A stretch of DNA of 64,000 nt, taken from NCBI GenBank assembly GCA_023399465.1, contig JAEWPB010000177.1, positions 1 through 64,000 on the forward strand, in the 5' to 3' direction. Under the pieces are notes generated by a model that was not told the DNA's origin, ran no database searches, and saw only the letters and a list, made by a program, of their open reading frames with translations. Source of the stretch: Pseudomonadota bacterium. Its GTDB lineage: Bacteria; Pseudomonadota; Alphaproteobacteria; Rhizobiales; Rhizobiaceae. Position numbers and translations under genes: made by a program. This document shows positions 43,388 to 51,043 of the stretch, piece after piece. The number at the start of each line of letters is the position of its first letter. Positions within the stretch are counted from its first letter, which is position 1.

Positions 43388-44175
43388 GCATTGGAGCCCG
43401 CATTCTCGGCTGGACCGTACTGATCATCGGTCTGCTTCACTTCTTCGTGCCGCTCGGAGGCCTGTTCGAATTCTCGATGAAGGCACGTCGCGGCGTCTAC
43501 AGTCTCGACGCCTATGCCAGGGTGCTGGCCGATCCGCAGTTCCAGGAGACCTTCACCTTTTCCGTGGTGATGGCGCTGGTGACCATCGTGATCGGCGTGC
43601 TTCTCGTGGTGCCGACCGCCTACTGGGTCCGGCTGAAGATGCCCTGGGCCCGCCCCTACATCGAGTTCCTGACGCTGCTGCCGCTGGTCATCCCGGCGAT
43701 CGTCATCGTCTTCGGCTATATCCGGCTTTACAACACGTCGAGCTGGCTGCCGATGACGGGCACCGTCATGGGCACCAACATGCTGCTCGCCTTCGGATAC
43801 ACGATCCTTGCCCTGCCCTACATGTATCGCGCCGTCGATACCGGCTTGCGCACGATCGATGTCGCCACCCTGACCGAAGCCGCCCAGAGCCTCGGCGCGG
43901 GCTGGACGACCATCCTTGGCCGCGTCATCCTGCCGAACGTCATTCCGGCCGTCCTGTCGGGCGCCTTCCTGACCTTCGCCATCGTCATCGGCGAGTTCAC
44001 GCTGGCGGCCCTTCTCGACCGCCCGGCCTTCGGTCCGTATCTCCAGCGCATCGGCGCCAACAAGCCGTACGAGCCCTTTGCGCTGTCCGTCATTGCCTTC
44101 GGCATCACCTGGGGCTGCCTGGCGCTGATCCAGCTCGTCTCCCGTTTCCAGAAATCCACCCAGCGCCCGGCCTGA
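43384..44175 (+). CDS. ABC transporter permease 2 (PotC-like)
   Basis: 263 residues and six predicted helices, with the EAA motif region TLTEAAQSLGAGWTTILGRVILP. Coupled to permease 1 through a 4-bp ATGA overlap and followed 10 bp later by the ATPase. It is the partner permease of the same importer. Confidence 0.9.
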   Translation: MSIGARILGWTVLIIGLLHFFVPLGGLFEFSMKARRGVYSLDAYARVLADPQFQETFTFSVVMALVTIVIGVLLVVPTAYWVRLKMPWARPYIEFLTLLPLVIPAIVIVFGYIRLYNTSSWLPMTGTVMGTNMLLAFGYTILALPYMYRAVDTGLRTIDVATLTEAAQSLGAGWTTILGRVILPNVIPAVLSGAFLTFAIVIGEFTLAALLDRPAFGPYLQRIGANKPYEPFALSVIAFGITWGCLALIQLVSRFQKSTQRPA

Positions 44176-44185
44176 GGACGTATCC

Positions 44186-45250
44186 ATGACCTTTCTGACC
44201 CTGACCAATATCCAGAAATCCTTCGGCCCGGTCACCGTCGTCCACGATTTCAACATGTCGATCGACAAGGGCGAGTTCGTCTCCTTCCTCGGCCCGTCGG
44301 GCTGTGGCAAGACGACGGTCCTGCGCATGATCGCCGGCTTCGAGAGGCCATCGGGCGGCTCGATCGCGATCAACGGCAAGGACCAGACGAGCCTCAAGCC
44401 GAACCAGCGCAATATCGGCATGGTGTTCCAGGCCTATGCGCTGTTTCCCAACATGAACGTGTTCGACAATGTCGCCTTCGGCCTGAAAATCGGGGGTATG
44501 CCCAAGGCCGAGATCGCGGCGCGCGTGAAGGAAATGCTCTCGCTGATCCATCTCGAGCACCTCGGCGAGCGCTATCCGTATCAGCTTTCCGGCGGCCAGC
44601 AGCAGCGCGTCGCACTTGCGCGTGCGCTTGCCCCCAAGCCTCAGGTGCTGCTGCTCGACGAACCGCTGTCTGCGCTCGATGCCAAGATCCGCGTGTCGCT
44701 GCGCGAGGAAATCCGGCTGATCCAGCAGAAGCTCGGCATCACCACGGTCTTCGTTACCCACGACCAGGAAGAAGCCCTGTCGATTTCCGACCGCATCGTG
44801 GTGATGAACTCCGGCCGCGCCGACCAGATCGGCAACCCGTTCGAGATCTACAACAAGCCGGCAACCCGCTTCGTCGCCTCATTCGTCGGTACGCTCAACA
44901 TCATCGAGGGCGAAGTCGTCGATCCGGAGAGCAACCGTATTTCGATCGGCAACCAGACCCTTTCGCTGAGCGAACCGCTCGGCGGCATGCGAGGCGGCGA
45001 GAAGATTTCGCTGGCGCTGCGCCCGGAGGCCGGCTCGATCGTCGAAGGCGCCAAGGGCGATGCGGCACTGGCCGGCAAGGTCATCGCCACCAACTTCCTG
45101 GGATCGGTCATCCGCACCCGCATGCTGGTTGGCGACAACAACGTCGTTTCCTTCGACATGTTCAACAGCCCGGGCATCGCCCCGCCTTCCGTCGGCGAGA
45201 TGGTGACCCTGCGTTTTGCATCGAGCGACCTGCTGGTCATCCGCGACTGA
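44186..45250 (+). CDS. ABC transporter ATP-binding protein with TOBE domain (PotA/FbpC-like)
   Basis: 354 residues. Walker A GPSGCGKTT (about 38-46), Q-loop FQAYALFPNMNV, signature LSGGQQQRVALARAL and Walker B VLLLDEPLSALD form the ATPase (1-235). A C-terminal TOBE/regulatory domain covers the last ~110 residues. The importer type is CUT1/MOI (maltose, polyamine, iron). It is the last gene of the importer operon, with a strong terminator at 45277. Confidence 0.92.
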   Translation: MTFLTLTNIQKSFGPVTVVHDFNMSIDKGEFVSFLGPSGCGKTTVLRMIAGFERPSGGSIAINGKDQTSLKPNQRNIGMVFQAYALFPNMNVFDNVAFGLKIGGMPKAEIAARVKEMLSLIHLEHLGERYPYQLSGGQQQRVALARALAPKPQVLLLDEPLSALDAKIRVSLREEIRLIQQKLGITTVFVTHDQEEALSISDRIVVMNSGRADQIGNPFEIYNKPATRFVASFVGTLNIIEGEVVDPESNRISIGNQTLSLSEPLGGMRGGEKISLALRPEAGSIVEGAKGDAALAGKVIATNFLGSVIRTRMLVGDNNVVSFDMFNSPGIAPPSVGEMVTLRFASSDLLVIRD

Positions 45251-45276
45251 CGATCGCGGCACTGCCCCACGTTTTG

Positions 45277-45305
45277 AAACCGGCGGCTTCCCGCCGGTTT
45301 TTTTG
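45277..45305 (+). terminator. Rho-independent terminator of the importer operon
   Basis: AAACCGGCGG (45277-45286) with CCGCCGGTTT (45291-45300) around CTTC, then TTTTG. It lies 26 bp past the ATPase stop. Confidence 0.92.
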
Positions 45306-45395
45306 TCTCGCACAACGCCGTTGCGGGCTATCGCGGAAACGCTCAGTCAATTGATTGACGCATTGATTTTCAAAACCTTGCCGGTATAACTGCGG

Positions 45396-45545
45396 TTGTT
45401 CTCAGGGCGGGGTGAAACTCCCCACCGGCGGTATCGGGATTTTCTCCCGGAGCCCGCGAGCGCTTTTCGCAACCCTTGCGGAAAGGTCAGCAGATCCGGT
45501 GAGAGGCCGGAGCCGACGGTTAGAGTCCGGATGGAAGAGAGCAAG
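45396..45545 (+). promoter_or_regulatory. FMN riboswitch (RFN element)
   Basis: The conserved aptamer is intact: TCTCAGGGCGGGGTGAAAC then CCCCACCGGCGGT at the 5' part. The 3' part has GGTCAGCAGATCCGGTGAGA, CCGGAGCCGACGGTTAGAG and CCGGATGGAAGAGAG. It binds FMN and represses expression of riboflavin genes. The expression platform downstream holds two hairpins, 45553-45570 (TCCGCCCC/GGGGCGGA) and 45587-45605 (GCCCAAG/CTTGGGC), the latter 100 bp before the ribH2 start. FMN probably changes these to block translation or transcription of ribH2. Confidence 0.95.
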
Positions 45546-45706
45546 CTGGATTTCCGCCCCTCGGGGCGGATCGTCCATGCGTGTTCGCCCAAGGGATGCT
45601 TGGGCCGGCGTCATTCGCCTTGAATGACGTTTGGCCTGAAATTCAAACTTTGCCGCGCTCCTACCGGTTGGTCGGGCAAGGCAGGACCCTTGAAAGGCTA
45701 GAGACA

Positions 45707-46183
45707 ATGACCATCGCATTCACTCCCGGCGCAAACCGCATCGCCATCATCCGCGCCCGCTGGCACGCCGACATCGTCGACCAGTGCGTCAATTCCTTCG
45801 TCGCCGAATGGGAAAAGCTCGGTGGCAAGGCATCCGATGTCGAGATCTTCGACGTTCCGGGCGCTCTTGAAATCCCGTTGCATGCGCAGACACTTGCCCG
45901 CACCGGCCGCTTCAGCGCCATCGTCGGCTCCGCCTTCGTCGTCGACGGCGGCATCTATCGCCACGATTTCGTCGCCGGCACCGTCCTCGACGCGATGATG
46001 CGCGTCCAGCTCGATACCGGCGTCCCGGTGCTGTCGACGGTTCTGACGCCGCACAATTTCCAGGAATCGGAAGCCCACATCCGCTTCTTCATGGACCACT
46101 TCGTTCTGAAGGGACGCGAGGCCGCCAGCGCCTGCCAGCAGATCCTCGCCGAGCGCGCGAAGCTGGCGCTGCTTCCGGCCTGA
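45707..46183 (+). CDS. ribH2: 6,7-dimethyl-8-ribityllumazine synthase, type II (RibH2)
   Basis: Condenses 3,4-dihydroxy-2-butanone 4-phosphate with 5-amino-6-ribitylaminouracil in riboflavin synthesis. 158 residues, the exact length of Brucella RibH2 (RLS2, a decamer). ATG 45707 follows GAAAGG; the frame upstream to 45581 lies in the riboswitch leader. Conserved are RIAIIRARWHADIVDQC, VEIFDVPGALEIPLHAQTLARTGR, VDGGIYRHDFVAG and VLTPHNFQE. It sits alone behind the FMN riboswitch, with no other rib genes nearby. Confidence 0.95.
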   Translation: MTIAFTPGANRIAIIRARWHADIVDQCVNSFVAEWEKLGGKASDVEIFDVPGALEIPLHAQTLARTGRFSAIVGSAFVVDGGIYRHDFVAGTVLDAMMRVQLDTGVPVLSTVLTPHNFQESEAHIRFFMDHFVLKGREAASACQQILAERAKLALLPA

Positions 46184-46240
46184 CGCCCGGCAGTTATCGA
46201 CCAATCGGGGTGGCCGCCGGCCGGCCGCCCTCTTCCGCAG

Positions 46241-47212
46241 CTAGCCCTTGCCGCGCAACCGACGGCGGGTCTCGGACGCACTCTCGTGGAAATGTGCACG
46301 ATAGCTGCGGGCAAAGGCCGAGGCCGAGTTGAAGCCGGTGGCCGCGGCGATATCCGCAAACGGCATCTTCGTTTCGATGACCTTGCGTCGTGCCGCGTTG
46401 AGCCGCAGCGCCAGATAGTGAACATGCGGCACAACGCCGATGCTTTCCTGGAAAAGATCCTGCAAGTGGCGGGCGCTGAGCCCCACCCGCCGCGCCAGCC
46501 GCGACAGCAGCATCGGCTGCTCGATGTTTTCTTCCATCAGCCGCGTCGCAAGCCCGACCCGCTGGTCGACCATGCGCATGCTTCCGGTCGAGGGCATTGC
46601 CGTCGCCTCCCGCCTTTCACCCGCCTGCTCGTAAATGAACTGCCGCGAGACCTCGAGCGCCAGCGAATAGCCCTGCCGCCGGCGGACGATTTCCAGCATC
46701 AGGTCGACGGTCGGCAGCGAGCCGCCGGTGGTGATGCGCTTGCCATCTATGACGAAGCGCTCGCGGACCGCATTGACATGCGGATAAGCGCTGGCGAACT
46801 CGTCGAAATCCTCCCAGTGGGTGGTGGCGGTGAAATCGTCGAGCAGGCTCGTCTCGGCGAGAAGCCAGCTGCCTGATTCGATCCCCGCGACCGTGGTGCG
46901 ATGGCGTGCCGTCTTCGACAGTAGCATCTTCAGCGCGGATGTCGCATTGCGGCGCCAGTTGTGGCTCGACAGCACGAAGAGCGGTGCCGTGTCGCATTCC
47001 GGCCGGAACTCGCCATCGACGGGAATCGGGATGCGGCTGTTGGTCTCGATCGCCTCGCCATCGGGACTGAAAATCCGCCATCGATAGAGGTCGCGGCCGA
47101 CTATCCGGTTTACGACACGCAAGGGTTCGATCACCGAGGCAACGAGGATGAGATTGGTATCGGGCAGGACCAGAATGTCGATGTCGAGGGTTTCGGAGGG
47201 CGAATTGAACAT
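46241..47212 (-). CDS. cdhR: GlxA/CdhR-type AraC-family regulator with DJ-1/PfpI domain
   Basis: 323 residues from ATG 47212 (MFNSPSETLD): an N-terminal class I glutamine-amidotransferase-like domain (about 10-190), without the catalytic triad nucleophile in good context, and a C-terminal AraC helix-turn-helix (about 215-320; LLSRLARRVGLSARHLQDLF and GFNSASAFARSYRAHF). In Pseudomonas, CdhR and GbdR of this type activate carnitine and glycine-betaine catabolic genes. The position divergent from BKACE and carnitine dehydrogenase makes it the probable carnitine-responsive activator. The cdhR name is inferred from context. Confidence 0.8.
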   Translation of the reverse strand: MFNSPSETLDIDILVLPDTNLILVASVIEPLRVVNRIVGRDLYRWRIFSPDGEAIETNSRIPIPVDGEFRPECDTAPLFVLSSHNWRRNATSALKMLLSKTARHRTTVAGIESGSWLLAETSLLDDFTATTHWEDFDEFASAYPHVNAVRERFVIDGKRITTGGSLPTVDLMLEIVRRRQGYSLALEVSRQFIYEQAGERREATAMPSTGSMRMVDQRVGLATRLMEENIEQPMLLSRLARRVGLSARHLQDLFQESIGVVPHVHYLALRLNAARRKVIETKMPFADIAAATGFNSASAFARSYRAHFHESASETRRRLRGKG

Positions 47213-47276
47213 ATGTGCACCATGGAGGAAAGTTCCGGCAATGTATAGAATTTCACCATAACTGCAAAGCATGAAG

Positions 47277-47288
47277 GCGATTAATCGC
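47277..47288. promoter_or_regulatory. Perfect 12-bp palindrome in the cdhR-BKACE intergenic region
   Basis: GCGATTAATCGC, fully self-complementary, lies 36-47 bp before the proposed BKACE start. It is a candidate operator for the divergent regulator. Alternatively it could be a chance palindrome; no second copy was found in the cluster by eye. Confidence 0.4.
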
Positions 47289-47323
47289 ACGTAATGGCTC
47301 TCAAACGACTGGGAGATAATACC

Positions 47324-48226
47324 GTGCCACTATCCATGAACCGTGACGTCTTCATCACCTGTGCCGTAACCGGATCGGGCGACACCGCCAACAAATCCCC
47401 GCACGTCCCGCGCTCGCCAAAGGAGATCGCCGAGTCCGCGATCGACGCAGCCAAGGCCGGTGCGGCCGTGGTTCACTGCCACGTCCGCGACCCGGAAACC
47501 GGTGCCGCCAGCCGCCGCAACGACCTCTACAAGGAAGTCACCGACCGTATCCGCTCGGCCAATGTCGACGTGGTGCTGAACCTGACCGCCGGCATGGGCG
47601 GCGACATGATTTTCGGCAACGTCGAACAGCCGCTGCCGCTGAACCCTGCTGGCACCGACATGGCCGGCGCCACCGAACGCGTCAGCCACGTGGCCGAGTG
47701 CCTGCCGGAAATCTGCACGCTCGACTGCGGCACGATGAATTTCTCGCTCGGCGACTACGTGATGACCAACACCCCGTCGATGCTGCGCGCCATGGGCAAG
47801 ATGATGACCGATCTCGGCGTGCGCCCGGAGATCGAGGCATTCGACACTGGCCATCTCTGGTTCGCCAAGCAGCTCGTCGAGGAAGGCGTGATCGAGGATC
47901 CGGTTCTCGTGCAGCTGTGCATGGGCATCCCGTGGGGCGCGCCCGACGACCTGAACACGTTCATGGCAATGGTCAACAACATCCCGTCGAACTGGACCTT
48001 CTCGGCCTTCTCCATCGGCCGCAATGCGCTCGCCTATCCGGCAGCGGCCGTGCTTGCCGGCGGCAATGTCCGCGTCGGCCTTGAAGACAACCTCTATCTC
48101 TCCAAGGGCGTTCTGGCGACCAATGCGCAACTCGTCGAAAAGGCGGTCGGCGTTGTCGAGGGCATGGGCGCACGGATCATCGGTCCGGCCGAAGTCCGTG
48201 AAAAGCTGAAACTGACGAAGCGCTGA
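47324..48226 (+). CDS. Beta-keto acid cleavage enzyme (BKACE, DUF849), predicted 3-dehydrocarnitine cleavage
   Basis: About 300 residues. GTG 47324 (MPLSMNRDVF) sits 8 bp after GGGAGATA; ATG 47294 and ATG 47336 are alternatives. The TIM-barrel zinc enzyme condenses a beta-keto acid with acetyl-CoA. Zinc ligands are in VVHCHVRDPETG (His-x-His); NLTAGMGGDM and EIEAFDTGHL (catalytic Glu) are conserved. With carnitine dehydrogenase it is predicted to convert 3-dehydrocarnitine plus acetyl-CoA into glycine betaine plus acetoacetyl-CoA. The next gene begins 9 bp later. Confidence 0.9.
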   Translation: MPLSMNRDVFITCAVTGSGDTANKSPHVPRSPKEIAESAIDAAKAGAAVVHCHVRDPETGAASRRNDLYKEVTDRIRSANVDVVLNLTAGMGGDMIFGNVEQPLPLNPAGTDMAGATERVSHVAECLPEICTLDCGTMNFSLGDYVMTNTPSMLRAMGKMMTDLGVRPEIEAFDTGHLWFAKQLVEEGVIEDPVLVQLCMGIPWGAPDDLNTFMAMVNNIPSNWTFSAFSIGRNALAYPAAAVLAGGNVRVGLEDNLYLSKGVLATNAQLVEKAVGVVEGMGARIIGPAEVREKLKLTKR

Positions 48227-48235
48227 GGTCGGGAT

Positions 48236-49729
48236 ATGAGCACTATCAAACAGGCCGCCTGCATCGGCGGCGGCGTCATCGGCGGCGCCTGGGCGGCCCG
48301 CTTCATCCTCGCCGGCATCGACGTAAAGATGTTCGATCCGCACCCGGAAGCCGAACGCATCGTCGGCGAAGTCATGGCCAATGCCGAGCGTGCCTATGCC
48401 ATGTTGACCATGGCGCCGCTGCCGCCGAAGGGCAAGCTCACCTTCGTCAAGAGCGTTGAGGAAGCCGTGCAAGGCGCTGACTGGATTCAGGAAAGCGTAC
48501 CCGAACGGGTCGACCTGAAGCGCGGCGTCATCACCCAAATCGATGCCGCGGCCGATCCGAAAGCGCTGATCGGTTCGTCGACCTCGGGCATCCTTCCGAC
48601 CGACCTGCAGCGCGACATGAAGCATCCCGAGCGGATGTTCGTCGCCCATCCCTACAACCCGGTCTACCTGCTGCCTCTCGCCGAACTCGTCGGCGGCCAG
48701 AAGACCGCACCGGAAACGCTGGAAGCCGCCAAGGCCAAGCTGGCGACGATCGGCATGAAGGGCGTCATTCTGAAGAAGGAGATCGAGGCCTTCGTCGGCG
48801 ACCGTCTGCTCGAAGCCGTCTGGCGCGAGGGCCTGTGGCTGATCAAGGACGACATCTGCGACACCGAGACGCTCGATGACGTGATCCGCTATTCCTTCGG
48901 CATGCGCTGGGCACAGATGGGCATGTTCGAGACCTACCGCATCGCCGGCGGCGAAGCCGGAATGCGCCACTTCATCGCCCAGTTCGGTCCCTGCCTGTCC
49001 TGGCCGTGGACCAAGCTCATGGACGTCGTCGACCTCACCGACGAACTGGTCGACAAGATCGCCGACCAGTCGGACGCGCAGTCGGGCGCCCGCGGCATCC
49101 GCGAACTGGAGCGCATCCGCGACCAGAATCTCGTCGGCATCATGCATGCGCTGAAGGCCGGCGACGACGGCCGTGGCTGGGGTTCGGGCAAGCTGCTGGC
49201 GGAATTCGAGGACTACCTCTGGGCCAATGCCAAGAAGGTCGAAACCGACACCAGCGCCGCGCAACCGATCCGCATCATCGACACCAAGGTCAGCGCCGCC
49301 TGGGTCGACTACAACGGCCACATGACCGAGCATCGCTACCTGCAGGTCTTCGGCGACACCTCCGACGGCATCCTGCGCCTGATCGGCGTCGATCTCGAAT
49401 ATGTCCGCGATGGCCACAGCTACTACACTGTGGAAACGCATATCCGCAACCTTGGCGAAGCCAAGCTCGGTGACGCACTCTACTCGACCTGCCAGATCCT
49501 GTCGTCGGACGAAAAGCGCCTGCACATCTTCTCGACCATCTACAACAAGGAGACCAACGAGGCGGTCGCCACGGCCGAGCAGATGATGCTGCACGTCGAT
49601 TCCAAGGCCGGCAAGGCCGTGCCTGCACCGGCACATGTCCTCGGCAAGCTCAAGGCGATAACAGAAGCCCATGCCGGCCTGCCGGTGCCGGAAGGCACCG
49701 GGCGCCATGTCGGGCAGAAGCGGAGCTGA
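48236..49729 (+). CDS. L-carnitine dehydrogenase fused to a hotdog thioesterase domain
   Basis: 497 residues in two domains. The N-terminal ~320 are a 3-hydroxyacyl-CoA-dehydrogenase-like L-carnitine 3-dehydrogenase: Rossmann ACIGGGVIGGAWAARF, VAHPYNPVYLLPLAE (catalytic His), and the C-terminal helical domain. The last ~150 residues are a 4HBT hotdog thioesterase with VSAAWVDYNGHMTEHRY (Asp and His). This fusion is known in Rhizobium/Sinorhizobium carnitine dehydrogenases. The thioesterase would release L-carnitine from carnitinyl-CoA made by the CaiD-like hydratase, and the dehydrogenase then makes 3-dehydrocarnitine. The cdhA symbol of Pseudomonas refers only to the dehydrogenase part. Confidence 0.93.
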   Translation: MSTIKQAACIGGGVIGGAWAARFILAGIDVKMFDPHPEAERIVGEVMANAERAYAMLTMAPLPPKGKLTFVKSVEEAVQGADWIQESVPERVDLKRGVITQIDAAADPKALIGSSTSGILPTDLQRDMKHPERMFVAHPYNPVYLLPLAELVGGQKTAPETLEAAKAKLATIGMKGVILKKEIEAFVGDRLLEAVWREGLWLIKDDICDTETLDDVIRYSFGMRWAQMGMFETYRIAGGEAGMRHFIAQFGPCLSWPWTKLMDVVDLTDELVDKIADQSDAQSGARGIRELERIRDQNLVGIMHALKAGDDGRGWGSGKLLAEFEDYLWANAKKVETDTSAAQPIRIIDTKVSAAWVDYNGHMTEHRYLQVFGDTSDGILRLIGVDLEYVRDGHSYYTVETHIRNLGEAKLGDALYSTCQILSSDEKRLHIFSTIYNKETNEAVATAEQMMLHVDSKAGKAVPAPAHVLGKLKAITEAHAGLPVPEGTGRHVGQKRS

Positions 49730-49741
49730 TGCTTGGCAAGC

Positions 49742-49812
49742 CTTGCGCCCCCCGGGGAGACGGGTGGCGCAAGCGTGAGTTCGACAGTCCTCTTCCCGTT
49801 CGCGGGAGGAGG
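49742..49812. repeat. Two stem-loops (REP-like) in the carnitine operon
   Basis: Hairpin 1: CTTGCGCC (49742-49749) with GGCGCAAG (49766-49773). Hairpin 2: CCTCTTCCCG (49789-49798) with CGGGAGGAGG (49803-49812), loop TTCG. The second, with its GGTTTAGGGTGG tail, resembles short palindromic repeats common in rhizobial intergenic DNA. They sit in the 148-bp gap before the acyl-CoA dehydrogenase and may set relative expression. Confidence 0.55.
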
Positions 49813-49877
49813 TTTAGGGTGGCCGGCGGCATGACCGCGGCCTTGCCCGGACAAGAGAATTTCGAGGGAGAACAATT

Positions 49878-51038
49878 ATGAATTTCGGGCTCACCGAAGA
49901 GCAGGAAATGATCGTCAACACCGTGCGGGGCTTCGTCGAAACCGAAATCCACCCGCTCGAGGACGAAGTGGAGAGACTGGGTTACGTGCCGCCCGAAATG
50001 GGCCAGGACATCGCCCGCAAGGTCAAGGATCTCGGCTTCTTCGGCTGCAACATGCCGGAAGAGGTTGGCGGCGCCGGTCTCGACCACCTCACCTTCACGC
50101 TGGTCGAGCGTGAACTCGGCCGTGGCTCCATGGCCCTCACCGTGTTCTTCGGACGGCCCTCCGGCATCCTGATGGGCTGCAACGCCGAACAGCGCGAACG
50201 TTACCTGATCCCCGCCACCAAGGGCGAGAAGTTCGATGCGCTGGCGATGACCGAGCCGGGCGCCGGTTCCGACGTGCGCGGCATGAAGTGCTTCGCCAAG
50301 CAGGACGGCTCCGACTGGATCGTCAACGGCACCAAGCACTTCATCAGCCATGCCAACATCGCCGACTTCGTGATCGTCTTCATCGCCACCGGCGAGGAGC
50401 AGACGCCGAAGGGACCGAAGAAGCTGATCACCTGCTTCCTCGTCGACCGCGGCACGCCGGGCTTCGAGATCCGCGAGGGCTACAACTCGGTTTCCCACCG
50501 CGGCTACAAGAACTGCATCCTCAACTTCGACGATTGCCGCCTTTCTTCGGCGCAGATCCTCGGCGAGGTGCACAAGGGCTTCGATCTCGCCAATGACTGG
50601 CTCTACGGCACCCGCCTGACGGTTGCGGCCAACTGCGTCGGCCGCGCCCGCCGCGTCTTCGACATGTGCGTGCCCTATGCCGCGGAGCGCAAGCAGTTCG
50701 GCAAGCCGATCGGCGCCAACCAGGGCGTCTCCTTCAAGCTTGCCGACATGATTACCGAGATCGACGCAGCCGACTGGCTGACCCTCGCCGGCGCATGGCG
50801 GCTCGACCAGGGCCTGCCCGCCAACCGCGAGATCGCCTCTGCCAAGCTCTACGCCTCGGAAATGCTCGGTCGCGTCACCGACGAGGCGATCCAGATCTTC
50901 GGCGGCATGGGACTGATGGACGACCTGCCGATTGCCCGCTTCTGGCGCGACGCCCGCGTCGAGCGCATCTGGGACGGCACCTCGGAAATCCAGCGTCACA
51001 TCATCAGCCGCGACCTTCTGCGGCCGTTCGGAGCCTGA
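49878..51038 (+). CDS. Acyl-CoA dehydrogenase (predicted gamma-butyrobetainyl-CoA dehydrogenase)
   Basis: FAD enzyme of 386 residues. It has the N-terminal helical domain, the middle beta domain with MTEPGAGSDVRG and DWIVNGTKHFI, and the C-terminal domain with YAAERKQFGKPI and the catalytic base Glu370 in DGTSEIQRH. ATG 49878 follows GAGGGAGAA. In the context of carnitine genes it is predicted to convert gamma-butyrobetainyl-CoA to crotonobetainyl-CoA. An isovaleryl- or other acyl-CoA dehydrogenase cannot be ruled out by sequence alone. Confidence 0.85.
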   Translation: MNFGLTEEQEMIVNTVRGFVETEIHPLEDEVERLGYVPPEMGQDIARKVKDLGFFGCNMPEEVGGAGLDHLTFTLVERELGRGSMALTVFFGRPSGILMGCNAEQRERYLIPATKGEKFDALAMTEPGAGSDVRGMKCFAKQDGSDWIVNGTKHFISHANIADFVIVFIATGEEQTPKGPKKLITCFLVDRGTPGFEIREGYNSVSHRGYKNCILNFDDCRLSSAQILGEVHKGFDLANDWLYGTRLTVAANCVGRARRVFDMCVPYAAERKQFGKPIGANQGVSFKLADMITEIDAADWLTLAGAWRLDQGLPANREIASAKLYASEMLGRVTDEAIQIFGGMGLMDDLPIARFWRDARVERIWDGTSEIQRHIISRDLLRPFGA

Positions 51039-51043
51039 CGCAC

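Noticed and set aside
47330..49708. A 792-codon minus-strand frame
   Set aside because: Antisense to BKACE and the carnitine dehydrogenase fusion, with His/Asp/Gly-rich low-information sequence and no ribosome-binding site.
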